A DNA stretch of 64,000 nt, taken from positions 103,880-167,879 of the forward strand of contig NZ_BATR01000191.1 of NCBI RefSeq assembly GCF_000739655.1. Direction: 5' to 3'. Below are positions 17,348-30,966 of this stretch, in pieces; position 1 is the stretch's first letter; every line of letters begins with the position of its first letter. The DNA is from Verrucomicrobium sp. BvORR106. GTDB lineage: Bacteria > Verrucomicrobiota > Verrucomicrobiia > Verrucomicrobiales > Verrucomicrobiaceae. A model generated the notes under the pieces. That model searched no databases, was not told where the DNA came from, and saw only the letters and a list, made by a program, of their open reading frames with translations. Both the position numbers and the translations under genes were made by a program.

Positions 17348-18606
17348 ACCGGGCAGACCGCGGACTCCGCGCGTGGGCGTTCCAGATCCTGACGAGGACC
17401 AAAGAACTCAAACCGGGCCTGGGAGGCGGGGATACCCCAAGCGAGAAGCTGGTGGTAGATGTCGATCATGAAGGGCTTGGGTCCGCAGAAATAGTAGTCC
17501 GCGTCCCGGCCCGGCACCAGTGATTCAATGAGGGCTGCGTCAATACGCCCTTCACTGGCATGGTCCCGCTGCATACGCTGGCGGTCCATCTCCGTGGGGG
17601 CGTCGTAACGATGGTGCACCACCAAATTCGGATGATCCTTGGCCAGCACATTCAGCTTCTGCCGGAAGGCATGGTGACGGCTGTTCAGGCATCCATGCAG
17701 GAAGAAGATCGGGCGGTCCGGAGTGGCCTCCAGTGCACTGAGCAGCATGCTCATCACCGGAGTGATGCCCACCCCGGCGGAGAGCAGCACCAGCGGCCGG
17801 ACATGTTTCTCCGTGACATCCAGGAAGAACTCGCCACAGGGCGGCCCCACCTCCAGGCGATCTCCCACACGCACATGATCATGCAGGTAGGAGGAAACAA
17901 AACCATCCGGCGTTCCCTGGGAGCCGGCGGCCTCCCGTTTCACGCTGATGCGATACCAGGACTGGCCCGGCTTGTCTGAGAGGCTGTAGTTCCGCATGGT
18001 GGTGTGTCCACACGGGCTGGGCAGGCGCAGCGTGATGTACTGCCCGGGCTTGAAGTTCGGGACGTTGCTACCATCCACTGTTTCCAGATAGAAAGAGGTG
18101 ATCTGCTCGCTCTCCTGCTCCTTGCGCGTGACGAAGAAGGACTTGAAGCCTTCCCAGCCATTCGGAGCCTCCCGATGCTCCCGGTAAATCTGGCTCTCCC
18201 GGCCGATGAGGATGTCGGCGAGAAACTGGTAGGCTTCGGCCCAAGCGTTGACGATGTCATCTGTGGCCGCACTGCCGAGCACCTCCCGGATCGAGGCGAG
18301 CAAGTTCGCTCCCACAATAGGATAGTGCTCTGCCTTGATCTGGAGCGAGGCATGCTTCTGGGCGATCAGTTCCACCGCACCTCCCAGCACCTCCAGGTTG
18401 TCGATGTTGGCCGCGTAGGCGCAGATGGCGGCCGCCAGAGCTTTCTGCTGGGAGCCGCTGGTCTGATTGGCCCGGTTAAAAAACGGGGCGACCTCCGGGT
18501 TGTGGCGGAACATGCGCTCATAGAAGTGGCGGGTGAGCAGTTCTCCATACTGCTCAAGGACGGGAGCGGTGGCTTTGACGATGGCGATGGTTTGTGGGCT
18601 TAGCAT
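17344..18606 (-). CDS. hmp: Flavohaemoprotein, nitric oxide dioxygenase
   Basis: 420 residues, slightly longer than the E. coli protein. The globin domain (1 to about 135) has Tyr29 and the proximal His85 (AQKHASL), as in known Hmp proteins. The FAD domain (about 150-260) has RNYSLSD. The NAD domain has LLSAGVGITPVMSML and YYFCGPKPFM near the C-terminus. The enzyme turns NO plus oxygen into nitrate using NAD(P)H in the cytoplasm. The divergent neighbour is an NsrR-type Rrf2 regulator, with two operator-like palindromes in between. The C-terminal 25 residues (DLERPRAESAVCPV) extend past the usual end. Confidence 0.95.
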   Translation of the reverse strand: MLSPQTIAIVKATAPVLEQYGELLTRHFYERMFRHNPEVAPFFNRANQTSGSQQKALAAAICAYAANIDNLEVLGGAVELIAQKHASLQIKAEHYPIVGANLLASIREVLGSAATDDIVNAWAEAYQFLADILIGRESQIYREHREAPNGWEGFKSFFVTRKEQESEQITSFYLETVDGSNVPNFKPGQYITLRLPSPCGHTTMRNYSLSDKPGQSWYRISVKREAAGSQGTPDGFVSSYLHDHVRVGDRLEVGPPCGEFFLDVTEKHVRPLVLLSAGVGITPVMSMLLSALEATPDRPIFFLHGCLNSRHHAFRQKLNVLAKDHPNLVVHHRYDAPTEMDRQRMQRDHASEGRIDAALIESLVPGRDADYYFCGPKPFMIDIYHQLLAWGIPASQARFEFFGPRQDLERPRAESAVCPV

Positions 18607-18629
18607 GGCAGTGATTTCAGGTTGGTCTA

Positions 18630-18679
18630 AAATAGGTACAATAAATACCTATTTAAAAGGGTAATTATTGCGCCTATTT
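18630..18679. promoter_or_regulatory. Two abutting 25-bp NsrR-like operators
   Basis: Site 1 (18630-18654) has perfect 9-base arms AAATAGGTA and TACCTATTT around a 7-base AT spacer. Site 2 (18655-18679) follows without a gap: AAAAGGGTA, ATTATTG, CGCCTATTT. Read on the minus strand, the spacer of site 1 is TTTATTG, so the two sites agree across most of their length. Together they fill the space between the divergent hmp and nsrR genes and surely overlap both promoters. Confidence 0.75.
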
Positions 18680-18711
18680 TGCGATCCTCGGTCAATTCGA
18701 AGCTCTCGTAC

Positions 18712-19176
18712 GTGCAGCTCACCTACCACACGGACTACGCCCTACGGCTCCTGATCTACCTTCTCTCACACCCGGACAGGACTGTCAGCACCCGGGAGAT
18801 GGCAGAGTTCTACGGCGTGTCTTTGAACCATCTCGTGAAGGTCGCCAAGTCCCTGACTCGGGGTGGCTGGCTCATCTCCAGCCGCGGGGTCGGTGGAGGG
18901 GTCATGCTGGCCAAGCATACCCCGGACACCAAGGTGGGCGACATCGTCCGCTACACGGAGAACACGGACATCGTGGAGTGCTTCCAGCCCAAGACCAACA
19001 CCTGCCCCATTCACCGGAACTGCGACTTGAAGCCGATCCTGTTTCAGGCCCGCCGGGCCTTCTTCGACGTGCTGGACTCCTTCACGGTACGCGATCTGGC
19101 CCGCCACCCGAATGAGTTGCTGGCCCTCACCCGTGCCGTGAAACACGGGAAGCCGAAGTCCCGACGATCTACCTGA
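18712..19176 (+). CDS. nsrR: Rrf2-family nitric-oxide-sensing repressor
   Basis: 154 residues from GTG 18712, which gives the standard Rrf2/NsrR opening (M)QLTYHTDYALRLLIYL; a TTG at 18679 would start inside the operator. The winged helix includes MAEFYGVSLNHLVKVAKSLTRGGWL and RGVGGGVMLAK. Three Cys at 90, 98 and 104 (C...CPIHRNC) match the Fe-S ligands of NsrR. The cluster reacts with NO and the repressor leaves DNA. Its target is almost certainly the divergent hmp-haem protein operon, and itself. The 3' end overlaps the convergent SDR gene by 8 bases. Confidence 0.92.
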   Translation: MQLTYHTDYALRLLIYLLSHPDRTVSTREMAEFYGVSLNHLVKVAKSLTRGGWLISSRGVGGGVMLAKHTPDTKVGDIVRYTENTDIVECFQPKTNTCPIHRNCDLKPILFQARRAFFDVLDSFTVRDLARHPNELLALTRAVKHGKPKSRRST

Positions 19177-19948
19177 GGTAGAGAGTGCCTCCATCCACGG
19201 GATAGGCCACGCCCGTGATGAAGCTGGCCTCGTCGCTGCAAAGGAAGACCGCTGCAGCGGCTACCTCCTCTGGTGTGCCCATGCGACCAATTGGCTGGGT
19301 CTTAGAGAGCTTCTCGAACATCTCCGCCTGACGGTCGGGGTAGTTCTTGGCAATGAAGCCGTCCACGAACGGGGTGTGAATCCGCCCCGGGCAGATGGCA
19401 TTGCAGCGGATGCCTTGCTTCATGTAGTCCTGTGCCACCGAGTAGGTCATGGCCAAGACCGCGCCCTTGCTCATGCTGTAGGCAAACCGGTCGCCGATGC
19501 CCATTTGCCCCGCAATAGAGGCCATGTTCAGAATGACCCCGCCCCCCTGCTTTGCCATGATCTCCACCGCAGGCTTTAGGCAGTTGGCCACGCCTTTCAC
19601 ATTCACGCGGTAGATGCGGTCGAGGTCCGCCTCAGCGGTGGTCAGCACGTTTCCAACGTGCGCTATACCCGCATTGTTGACCAGAATGTCCACCCTCCCC
19701 CATCTGGCGGCCACACCTTGGATGACTTGCGCCGTGGACGCCGCATCCGAGATATCGCAGGATGAGGATCCCGCCTGCCCGCCTTCTTGAATGACCGCCT
19801 CTGCCACCCGACTGGCCGCCGCTTCATCAAGGTCCAAGATTTCAACCGTCGCGCCCTGTCGGGCAAACGCCCGCACGATCGCCTCACCAATGCCTGACCC
19901 GCCGCCGGTGATCACCGCGGTTTTTCCATGCAGGGAAAACATGCTCAT
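19169..19948 (-). CDS. Short-chain dehydrogenase/reductase
   Basis: 259 residues with all classical SDR marks: TGGGSGIG (14-21 region), NNAG, NMASIAG and YSMSKGAV with catalytic Tyr/Lys, then CNAICPGRIHTPFVDGF and a C-terminal GVAYPVDGGTLYLR. This last pattern is common in sugar or keto-deoxy-sugar-acid dehydrogenases of verrucomicrobia and Bacteroidetes. It is not obviously linked to its neighbours: it is convergent with nsrR (8-base overlap) and divergent from the toxin-antitoxin pair. Substrate is unknown; the IlvD/Edd dehydratase 9 kb away is a possible functional partner. Confidence 0.85.
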   Translation of the reverse strand: MSMFSLHGKTAVITGGGSGIGEAIVRAFARQGATVEILDLDEAAASRVAEAVIQEGGQAGSSSCDISDAASTAQVIQGVAARWGRVDILVNNAGIAHVGNVLTTAEADLDRIYRVNVKGVANCLKPAVEIMAKQGGGVILNMASIAGQMGIGDRFAYSMSKGAVLAMTYSVAQDYMKQGIRCNAICPGRIHTPFVDGFIAKNYPDRQAEMFEKLSKTQPIGRMGTPEEVAAAAVFLCSDEASFITGVAYPVDGGTLYLR

Positions 19949-20297
19949 GGCCGCAGCCTAGCGATGGCCATGAGGTGCTCAAGATCGGAATGGTCCACTG
20001 ACACAGAACCACTTCCATACGTCACTTTAGTATCGCGCTCCCCGCCCAGAAACTAAGGGGCGAGCACGATCCACAGCTCGGAGAGTTTCTTAGCACGCAT
20101 CCACCAAACATCTCACCCATGACCGATTCGTCCTATTCTGTCCGTATTTCACCGGCAATCACCTCCCCTATCCACCTCAGGTTGATATGTTTCCGGCAGT
20201 ATTTGCCTGTCCGTCAAGAATAGAACTTGCCCCATCTGCCATCTAGGGTGATGGATGCGCGCACCAGAGTCCCCTTCGACCTTCGCCTTGAAACTTC
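19949..20297. other. Non-coding spacer between the SDR and the toxin-antitoxin pair
   Basis: No gene is visible. A weak two-part hairpin is possible at 20048-20090 (AGAAACT with AGTTTCT, and CGAGC with GCTCG inside). Promoters for both divergent neighbours should be here but I could not pick convincing boxes. Confidence 0.4.
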
Positions 20298-20579
20298 ATG
20301 GAGTTTGACTGGATAGACGTCCCTTTCGACCTGACCACGCTGCCTCCCAAGGATATCGAGGAGTCTTTTGAAGACCCTTTTGCCCTCAAGCTGCTGCCCG
20401 ATGGTGAGAGCGAAGATGTCAGAGCAGCTCGCTACTTCTCCCTTGGCAAGTCTCTTTCCGGCCGGGGCATATTCAGCGTCTTCTGGACGGACGGAAAACG
20501 CTACCGCGTGATTCTTTCCCGTCCGATGAGTCCTGAAGAAGAGCACTTCTACGAACGCAAGAAATCCGAAGATCTCTAG
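20298..20579 (+). CDS. BrnT-like toxin of a type II toxin-antitoxin pair
   Basis: 93 residues. The pattern FEDPFALKLLPDGESEDVRAARYFSLGKSLSGRGIFSVFWTDGKRYRVILSRPMSPEEEHFYE matches the BrnT/COG2929 layout. A helix leads into FxDP, then come a charged region, a GxS..GR strand pair, and a closing RxIsaR-like segment with EEEHFYE. BrnT proteins are RelE-fold ribonucleases that stop translation. The N-terminus (MEFDWIDVPFDLTTLPPKD) departs from the usual WDPxKA start. The gene is followed 35 bases later by a ribbon-helix-helix partner, the usual toxin-first order. Confidence 0.65.
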   Translation: MEFDWIDVPFDLTTLPPKDIEESFEDPFALKLLPDGESEDVRAARYFSLGKSLSGRGIFSVFWTDGKRYRVILSRPMSPEEEHFYERKKSEDL

Positions 20580-20614
20580 TCCTCCCTCCCCCGGCATCCC
20601 AGAACTCCCCCCAC

Positions 20615-20884
20615 ATGAAATTGATCCGCACCTGGAGTGAAATGCCTCATTTTGAAAATGAGGAGGAGGAAGCCAAGTTCTGGATGACGCACCAGCTGGA
20701 TGCCCGGCTGATGCAGACCTCCATGCACCGTCCAGATGTGCGTGAGTCCACCACGATCACCCTGCGGTTCGATCCCCGCATGCTCTCCCGCATCAAGCGC
20801 ATCGCGCGCCGGCGGTATCTGAACTACCAGAGCATGATCAAGCAGTGGTTGAGCGAGCGGATGGAGCAGGAATTGAAGGATTGA
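20615..20884 (+). CDS. CopG/BrnA-like ribbon-helix-helix antitoxin
   Basis: 89 residues. The N-terminal half has MPHFENEEEEAKFWMTHQLD, the PxFxsEeEEaeFW motif of BrnA and CopG-type antitoxins. The C-terminal half is a ribbon-helix-helix: ESTTITLRFDPRMLSRIKRIARRRYLNYQSMIKQWLSERM. It should neutralise the toxin at 20298 and repress the operon. The last 47 bases overlap the convergent ATP-grasp gene, so the two messages are antisense to each other at their 3' ends. Confidence 0.75.
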   Translation: MKLIRTWSEMPHFENEEEEAKFWMTHQLDARLMQTSMHRPDVRESTTITLRFDPRMLSRIKRIARRRYLNYQSMIKQWLSERMEQELKD

Positions 20885-21707
20885 TTTGCCGCAGCCTCTC
20901 CTGCACTCGCGGCGAGGTCCAACTCATCAAGTCCTCTGTAGCGCTGGCAAGAGGCACCATGGATTCAGCCAAGCTATCCAGCACCGCTGCGACATCACAT
21001 CCGTAGAGGCCAGCGCCCCAACAGGGGTTGCCTTCCACCACGGCCCATCCGACCTCCCTCGTGATCCCCACATCCAGGACGAAAGCTGGCGGCAACATCA
21101 CCTCAGAATCCGCCAACAGGCTCTCAGCAAAGGCCAAAGCCTCCTCGGCCTCACCGGGAAGAAATGGCCAACTGCCGTCAGCGGACTGCGCAAGCTCTCC
21201 CCTTCTCCAGTAAGGGCTCAGCGAGGCAAGTTTACGATCACGCACAAAGCATCGCACTTCGAGTTCCCAAGTGACGGGTTCGCTGCACAACACCGGGAGA
21301 GACTCGTCAAAGGTTCCTATCTCAGGAAGATCCGCTGGTGACCGATAAACCTTGGCTTCAAAGGACTTCCCCTCCGCAGGCTTCACGAACAGAGGCCCGC
21401 CAAGACCTCTCGTCCTCCCCAATGTAGAAACCTGTACCCGACGCTTGCGATAACGTTCAGGGAGCTTTTCAAGCCAGTCCGGAGGAGGTTCCACCAGAAC
21501 GCAATCCAGTTGATCTGCCACCGCCTCGGCAAACAGCGGTTCGGCATACACGATGAAACGCTTTGGTTGTTCCTTGAACTCCGAAGGAATCCGCCAACTT
21601 GAGAGCCGCTGCACTTCCCAGCCGCGACGCACGCACTCACGCCAGACGGTCACCGAGTCGGGAGTGACTCGCGGTGCCAGCAAGACGACCGGTGGAAAAA
21701 GGGACAT
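20838..21707 (-). CDS. ATP-grasp domain protein (DUF4343-like)
   Basis: 289 residues from ATG 21707 (MSLFPPVVLLAPRVTPDSVTVWREC); another start 36 bases upstream is possible. Motifs GGPLFVKPAEGKSFEAKVY, WELEVRCFVRDRKLASLSPYWRRG and VVEGNPCWGAGLYGCDVAAVLDSL fit ATP-grasp ligases of the DUF4343 kind, including the late Asn ligand for magnesium. Such proteins join a carboxylate to an amine using ATP; no substrate is known. The antitoxin gene overlaps its 3' end on the opposite strand. The last 25 residues (RLRQINPSIPAPSARSTTA) look like an extension. Confidence 0.7.
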   Translation of the reverse strand: MSLFPPVVLLAPRVTPDSVTVWRECVRRGWEVQRLSSWRIPSEFKEQPKRFIVYAEPLFAEAVADQLDCVLVEPPPDWLEKLPERYRKRRVQVSTLGRTRGLGGPLFVKPAEGKSFEAKVYRSPADLPEIGTFDESLPVLCSEPVTWELEVRCFVRDRKLASLSPYWRRGELAQSADGSWPFLPGEAEEALAFAESLLADSEVMLPPAFVLDVGITREVGWAVVEGNPCWGAGLYGCDVAAVLDSLAESMVPLASATEDLMSWTSPRVQERLRQINPSIPAPSARSTTA

Positions 21708-21985
21708 GGTGGGGAAACTAGCATCGAATTGCATGGAATTCAAAGGCGGGGCATCTGCGGGGCAAGCAGCAGGTTACGCTGGGCGGCAGGGCAGTTTCTG
21801 CTTCTCCATGGATCAGCGAAGCAGGCTGAAGCGTGTACTACGAACCGCTTCGAGCTTCCTCCCACACTCGGGCGAGCTTGCCAATGCTCGCTCTAAGCGA
21901 ACCCGCGCGAGCCGCAGACAAACACGTGGCACAAAATCTTTTTTCTACACTTGGTTTTCACGTATCCTCTTGCACACCCTCACCC

Positions 21986-22522
21986 ATGAGCGCCACCTTC
22001 CTCTGCCGCCCTTGCCGCAAGACTTATTCCGCCGATGAAATGCAAGGTCGGCGCGCCTGCCCCAAATGCAGAGGCCCGCTGGTGAGTCAGCAACAGCTGG
22101 ATGGCTACAAGGCGGATACTCAAGCAAGCTTGAGCCGGCTGAAGCACCAGTCCTCGTCCACCCTGGCTGGCGGTGCGCTCCTTGCCATGGGCATCCAGAC
22201 GGTCATCAACATCATCAAACACGACCCTGATTTTAGCGCGCTCACCTTCATGGTGTTTGTGGGCGGCATCCTGGGCCTGGTGACCGCCGGCCTCTGGTGG
22301 TACACCTCCCGGCCTTCCTTGATGCTCGTGGCCTCCCTGGTGTTTCAAGTCACGTCATTCGTCTATTTCTTCTCCGTTTTTGCCGCTTCCGGCACCCTGG
22401 ATATCCTGGAATCGAAGTGGGGAGTACGGATAACCTTCGCTGTGGCACTCGCCCCCTTCTGCATCGCCCTGTTCGCCTGGCATCAGTACCGGAGTTACTT
22501 GAGAATACTGAAGCCGCGGTGA
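21986..22522 (+). CDS. Zinc-ribbon membrane protein of unknown function
   Basis: 178 residues from ATG 21986; the frame is open from 21833 but upstream residues look random. The N-terminus is a small zinc ribbon (FLCRPCRKTY ... ACPKC, two CxxC pairs). A short helix follows, then four hydrophobic segments (about 50-70, 76-95, 100-120, 135-155), so it is a polytopic inner-membrane protein. No named family is recognised. It lies just before the rpoC terminator, convergent with the rpo operon. Confidence 0.6.
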   Translation: MSATFLCRPCRKTYSADEMQGRRACPKCRGPLVSQQQLDGYKADTQASLSRLKHQSSSTLAGGALLAMGIQTVINIIKHDPDFSALTFMVFVGGILGLVTAGLWWYTSRPSLMLVASLVFQVTSFVYFFSVFAASGTLDILESKWGVRITFAVALAPFCIALFAWHQYRSYLRILKPR

Positions 22523-22576
22523 CGGCTTTGCGTTGGGGAAGCGGGACGGCTGACGCGGTCCCCTCTTAAAAACAAA

Positions 22577-22606
22577 AAAACGCCCTCTGTTTCCAGAGGG
22601 CGTTTT
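22577..22606 (-). terminator. Intrinsic terminator of the rpoBC operon
   Basis: Perfect 9-base stem CGCCCTCTG (22581-22589) with CAGAGGGCG (22594-22602), four-base loop. Read from rpoC it is followed by seven T residues; on the other strand by four, so it may also stop the convergent gene. Confidence 0.92.
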
Positions 22607-22639
22607 CAACAGTTCTAAATTGGGAACAGAGCGTCAGCC

Positions 22640-26770
<4,131 letters not shown>

Positions 26771-26796
26771 GTTCGTGAGAATTCAGGGGTTGCTTC

Positions 26797-29700
26797 TTAC
26801 ATTCCAACTGCCGTGGCGTAGCTGCCGCCGCCGCCCAGGATTTCTTCCTCTCCGGAGTTCCGGTTCACAACCTTGACGTCCAAGCCAAGGCTCTGCATTT
26901 CTTTGATGAGCACGTTGAACGATTCCGGCGTGCCTGCCTCGAGCGAGTTGTCGCCCTTGACGATGCTTTCGTAGATGCGGGTACGACCTTGGACGTCGTC
27001 TGACTTGACTGTGAGCAGTTCCTGCAGGGTATAGGCGGCACCGTAGGCTTCGAGAGCCCAGACCTCCATTTCCCCGAAGCGCTGACCACCGTATTGGGCC
27101 TTGCCGCCCAGAGGCTGCTGGGTCACGAGCGAGTAAGGTCCCACCGCACGGGCGTGGATCTTGTCCGCCACAAGGTGGCCCAGCTTCAGCATGTAAATGT
27201 AACCCACCACGACCTCGAGCGCGAAAGGCTCGCCAGAGCGGCCGTCGATCAGCTTGCTCTTGCCGTTGAGGCCGATCCACTCAAAGCCAGGGGTGGCCTT
27301 GGCTTCTTTGAGGTAGTTGAGGATCTTGTCTTCCTTGATGCCGTCGAACACCGGGGTGGCAACCGTGAAGCCCAGGGCCTTGGCAGCAACGCCAAGGTGG
27401 GTCTCAAGCACCTGCCCCACGTTCATACGGGAAGGCACGCCCAGCGGGTTCAAGCAGATGTCCACCGGAGTACCGTCTTCAAGGAACGGCATGTCTTCCT
27501 CAGGAACGATGGTCGCGACCACGCCCTTGTTTCCGTGACGGCCGGCCATCTTGTCACCGACGCTCAGCTTACGCTTGCTGGCGATGAACACGCGGACCTG
27601 CTTGATCACGCCGCTCTCCATTTCCTCGCCCTGCTCCAGGCGGTCGAGGCCACGCTCACGCTCGATGTCCGCTTCATCGAACTTCGCTTCGAAAGCCGAA
27701 ACGATGTCCATGATCTTGTTGCGGATCGGGCTCTGGTCGATTTCCACCGTGCGGTAGTTCTCAGCCAGGGTGCGAAGAAGGGTCTTCGTGATCTTCTTGT
27801 TGGCACCGATGATGACTTCACCGGTCTCACCGTTCACCACGTCGAGCGGGATCTTCTCGTTGAGGAGGATCTCGGAGAGCTTCTCGGTCAGCTGCTCAGT
27901 GAGCTGCTCGACCTTGTTCTTGTGCTCTTCCGTGACCTGCTTGATCTGCTTCTTCTGCTCGCTCGGGGAGAGGCGCTCCTTGTCAGCTCCGTTGCGGGAG
28001 GAAACGCGGACGTCCATCACGATCCCGGTGCAGCCGGAGGGCACGCGCAGGGAGGTGTCTTTCACGTCAGCGGCCTTTTCACCGAAGATGGCGCGAAGGA
28101 GGCGCTCTTCAGGAGCCAGCTCCGTTTCGCTCTTCGGCGTGATCTTGCCGACGAGGATGTCGCCAGGCTTCACTTCAGCACCGATACGGACCACGCCGTC
28201 AGCACCGAGGTTGCGCAGCGCTTCGTCACCCACGTTCGGGATGTCTCGCGTGATTTCCTCAGGACCCAGCTTGGTGTCGCGGGCGCCGACTTCGAAGTCT
28301 TCGATGTGGATGGAGGTATAGATGTCCTCCTTCACCACGCGACGGGAGATCACGATGGCATCTTCGAAGTTGTAACCGTTCCAAGGCATGAACGCGACGA
28401 GCATGTTACGGCCCAGCGCCAGTTCACCGTGGTCGGTGCAAGGACCGTCTGCGAGGACGTCGCCCTTCTTCACCTTCTGCCCGCGCTGCACCAGCGGACG
28501 CTGGTTGATGCACGTGCCGGCGTTGGAGCGCATGAACTTGCGCAGAGGATAGAAATAGATGCCCCGCTCCGGATCCGTCGTGATCTTGGTCGGCTCGGCC
28601 GCGAAGGCCTTCTCGCTGATCGGCAACTGACCGTCCTTGGTGACGATGATGTAGTCAGCCGTGGCTGCAGCCACAATGCCACCGGAATCCGAGACGATCA
28701 CTGCCTGGGAGTCCCGGGCGGCTTTGGATTCCATGCCGGTGCCCACCAAAGGAGCCTCAGCCTCAAGAAGAGGCACGCCCTGGCGCTGCATGTTCGAGCC
28801 CATCAACGCGCGGTTGGCGTCATCGTGCTCAAGGAAGGGAATCAGAGAAGCAGCGACGGACACCATCTGCTTGGGTGACACGTCCATCAGCGTCGCCTGT
28901 TCAGGCACCACCTCAAGGAAGTCACCGCGGTAACGGACAGACACCTTCTCCGACTTGAACTTGCCATTGTCGTCAATGACGTTGTTCGCCTGAGCCACGT
29001 TGTGGTTCTCTTCCTGGTCAGCGGTCAGGTACTCGATCTTGTCGGTCACCACGCCACTCTCCACTTTGCGGAAAGGCGTCTCGATGAAGCCGAACTCGTT
29101 GATGCGAGCGTAGCTGCACAGGGAGTTGATCAGACCGATGTTCGGACCTTCCGGGGTCTCAATCGGGCAGATACGGCCGTAGTGCGAGGGATGCACGTCG
29201 CGCACTTCGAAGCCAGCGCGGTCACGGTTCAGACCACCAGGCCCAAGGGCGGAGAGACGACGCTTGTGGGTCAGCTCTGCCAGCGGGTTGATCTGATCCA
29301 TGAACTGGCTCAGCTGGGACCGGGCAAAGAAGTCACGGACCACGGCGCTAAGAGCCTTGGGATTGATGAGCTTCTGGGGCGTCATCACGTCCATGTTCAC
29401 ATCAAACAGGGTCATGCGCTCCTTCACCAGACGCTCCGTGCGGGCGAGGCCCACGCGGCACTGGTTGGCAAGCAGTTCACCCACGGCACGCACACGGCGG
29501 CTGCCCAAGTGGTCAATGTCATCCAGAACACCTTCACCAGCGCGCAGCTTGAAGAGGTAACGGAGGGAGGACACCACGTCCATGGCAGTGAGGATGCGCT
29601 CCTCGCTGTCCACCTTGATGCCGAGCTTCTGGTTGATCTTGTAACGACCGACGCGGGTCAGGTCGTAACGCTTGGGATCAAAGAAGAGGCGCTTCACGAG

Positions 29701-30645
29701 CGCACGGGCGTTCGGAATGGTCGGCGGATCTCCAGGGCGGAGACGGCGGTAGATTTCCTTGAGAGCCTCATCCTCGTCGTGCGCAGGATCTTTGCGCAGG
29801 GAGGCGATGATCAGGTCATCCTGCGTTGCGGTCACGCAGCGGATGCTCTTGTGGCCAAGCTGGATGAGCTGGCGCACGATGCCAAGGGTCAGCGGCTCAT
29901 AGGCACGGGCCACGATGAGTTCACCATCCAGGATGTCGCGGAAGATCACCTTCTGAGCGAGGTCTTCCTCGTTCATGTTTTCCTTCAGCTTGAGGTCCTC
30001 AATCGGGTAGAAGAGTTTGAGGATGTCCTCGTCGCCGGGGTAACCGATCACGCGCAAGAGCGTGGTGGCAAGGAACTTCCGGCGGCGGCGGCGGCGATCA
30101 AGGTAAACGTAGAGGAGGTCGTTCGTGTCGAACTGCACTTCCAACCAGGTGCCGCGGTCAGGGATGATGCGGAAGCCATACAGCCAGCGACCGTTGAGGT
30201 GCTGCTGGGTTTCAAAACAGATACCAGGGGAACGGTGCAGCTGGCTCACCACCACGCGCTCGGCGCCGTTGATGACGAAGGTGCCGCGGGTCGTCATCAT
30301 GGGCAGTTCGCCCATGTACACGCGCTCCTGCTTGGCACCGGCTTCGTCACGCAGTTCGTAGGTGACGTAAAGAGGGGCGCTGAAGGTCTCCGCCTCACGG
30401 ATGGCCTGCAGCGGATTCAATTTGGGCTCACCGATTTCATACTGCGTGAAATCGAGTGTCATCTTCTCGTCGTAGCTCGAGATCGGGAAGACTTCGCGGA
30501 ACACCGCCTGCAGCCCCAGGTCCTTGCGCTTGCTCGGCGCGATGTCTTTTTGCAGGAATTCCTCGTAGGACTTCAGCTGAATCTCAATGAGATTCGGCGG
30601 TTCAACGGGTTCCTTGAGTTTGCCAAAGTTAATGCGCTGGGACAT
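26797..30645 (-). CDS. rpoB: DNA-directed RNA polymerase subunit beta
   Basis: 1282 residues. Visible landmarks are [20 protein letters not shown] near the N-terminus and the rifampicin-region [64 protein letters not shown]. Further on are [40 protein letters not shown] and the C-terminal [24 protein letters not shown]. The rifampicin-pocket residues visible look wild type. It has its own 320-base leader after rplL that holds two hairpins, so its output may be set apart from the ribosomal genes. Confidence 0.99.
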   Translation of the reverse strand: MSQRINFGKLKEPVEPPNLIEIQLKSYEEFLQKDIAPSKRKDLGLQAVFREVFPISSYDEKMTLDFTQYEIGEPKLNPLQAIREAETFSAPLYVTYELRDEAGAKQERVYMGELPMMTTRGTFVINGAERVVVSQLHRSPGICFETQQHLNGRWLYGFRIIPDRGTWLEVQFDTNDLLYVYLDRRRRRRKFLATTLLRVIGYPGDEDILKLFYPIEDLKLKENMNEEDLAQKVIFRDILDGELIVARAYEPLTLGIVRQLIQLGHKSIRCVTATQDDLIIASLRKDPAHDEDEALKEIYRRLRPGDPPTIPNARALVKRLFFDPKRYDLTRVGRYKINQKLGIKVDSEERILTAMDVVSSLRYLFKLRAGEGVLDDIDHLGSRRVRAVGELLANQCRVGLARTERLVKERMTLFDVNMDVMTPQKLINPKALSAVVRDFFARSQLSQFMDQINPLAELTHKRRLSALGPGGLNRDRAGFEVRDVHPSHYGRICPIETPEGPNIGLINSLCSYARINEFGFIETPFRKVESGVVTDKIEYLTADQEENHNVAQANNVIDDNGKFKSEKVSVRYRGDFLEVVPEQATLMDVSPKQMVSVAASLIPFLEHDDANRALMGSNMQRQGVPLLEAEAPLVGTGMESKAARDSQAVIVSDSGGIVAAATADYIIVTKDGQLPISEKAFAAEPTKITTDPERGIYFYPLRKFMRSNAGTCINQRPLVQRGQKVKKGDVLADGPCTDHGELALGRNMLVAFMPWNGYNFEDAIVISRRVVKEDIYTSIHIEDFEVGARDTKLGPEEITRDIPNVGDEALRNLGADGVVRIGAEVKPGDILVGKITPKSETELAPEERLLRAIFGEKAADVKDTSLRVPSGCTGIVMDVRVSSRNGADKERLSPSEQKKQIKQVTEEHKNKVEQLTEQLTEKLSEILLNEKIPLDVVNGETGEVIIGANKKITKTLLRTLAENYRTVEIDQSPIRNKIMDIVSAFEAKFDEADIERERGLDRLEQGEEMESGVIKQVRVFIASKRKLSVGDKMAGRHGNKGVVATIVPEEDMPFLEDGTPVDICLNPLGVPSRMNVGQVLETHLGVAAKALGFTVATPVFDGIKEDKILNYLKEAKATPGFEWIGLNGKSKLIDGRSGEPFALEVVVGYIYMLKLGHLVADKIHARAVGPYSLVTQQPLGGKAQYGGQRFGEMEVWALEAYGAAYTLQELLTVKSDDVQGRTRIYESIVKGDNSLEAGTPESFNVLIKEMQSLGLDVKVVNRNSGEEEILGGGGSYATAVGM

Positions 30646-30763
30646 ACGGCGGGGTGGCTGGGTGTTGGCAATGAGTTGCGGGCAAACCGGCCTGTTAAGC
30701 CGGGGAAAGGAGAGTCAGGGCGGCGGACAAAAACGTTTGTTTTTGCGGCCTATGTCGGAGGAC

Positions 30764-30792
30764 AAAAAAACCCCCGGGCGCGCAAGCGCCCG
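30764..30792 (-). terminator. Terminator or attenuator between rplL and rpoB
   Basis: Read on the minus strand, CGGGCGC pairs with GCGCCCG around a TTGC loop, followed by GGGG and seven T residues. It lies about 120 bases before rpoB in the middle of an operon that must continue into rpoBC. Partial readthrough, as known for the E. coli rplL-rpoB attenuator, is the natural explanation. Confidence 0.8.
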
Positions 30793-30924
30793 TGGCGAAA
30801 AACAGTCTCATCAATTTCAGGTTCGTTCCCCAACTCACATCCGGCGACCTTTCGGGCGGATTGGAAGTTGTTGTACGGGAAGAAAACGGGCATTGAGAAA
30901 ACTCTGGTTTTTTGAAAAGGTCCC

Positions 30925-30944
30925 GCCGTCCCCACTGGGACGGC
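30925..30944 (-). other. Stable hairpin after rplL
   Basis: Perfect 8-base stem GCCGTCCC with GGGACGGC and a four-base loop, 23 bases after the rplL stop, followed on the minus strand by GGGACCTTTT. It may protect or process the rplL message; E. coli has an RNase III site in the same place. Confidence 0.6.
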
Positions 30945-30966
30945 GAAACCTGAAAAAGAAACAAAC

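Noticed and set aside
29002..30915. A 637-codon plus-strand frame opposite rpoB (and a similar 594-codon frame at 27094-28878)
   Set aside because: Same cause as opposite rpoC; no start context, no known domain, fully covered by rpoB.
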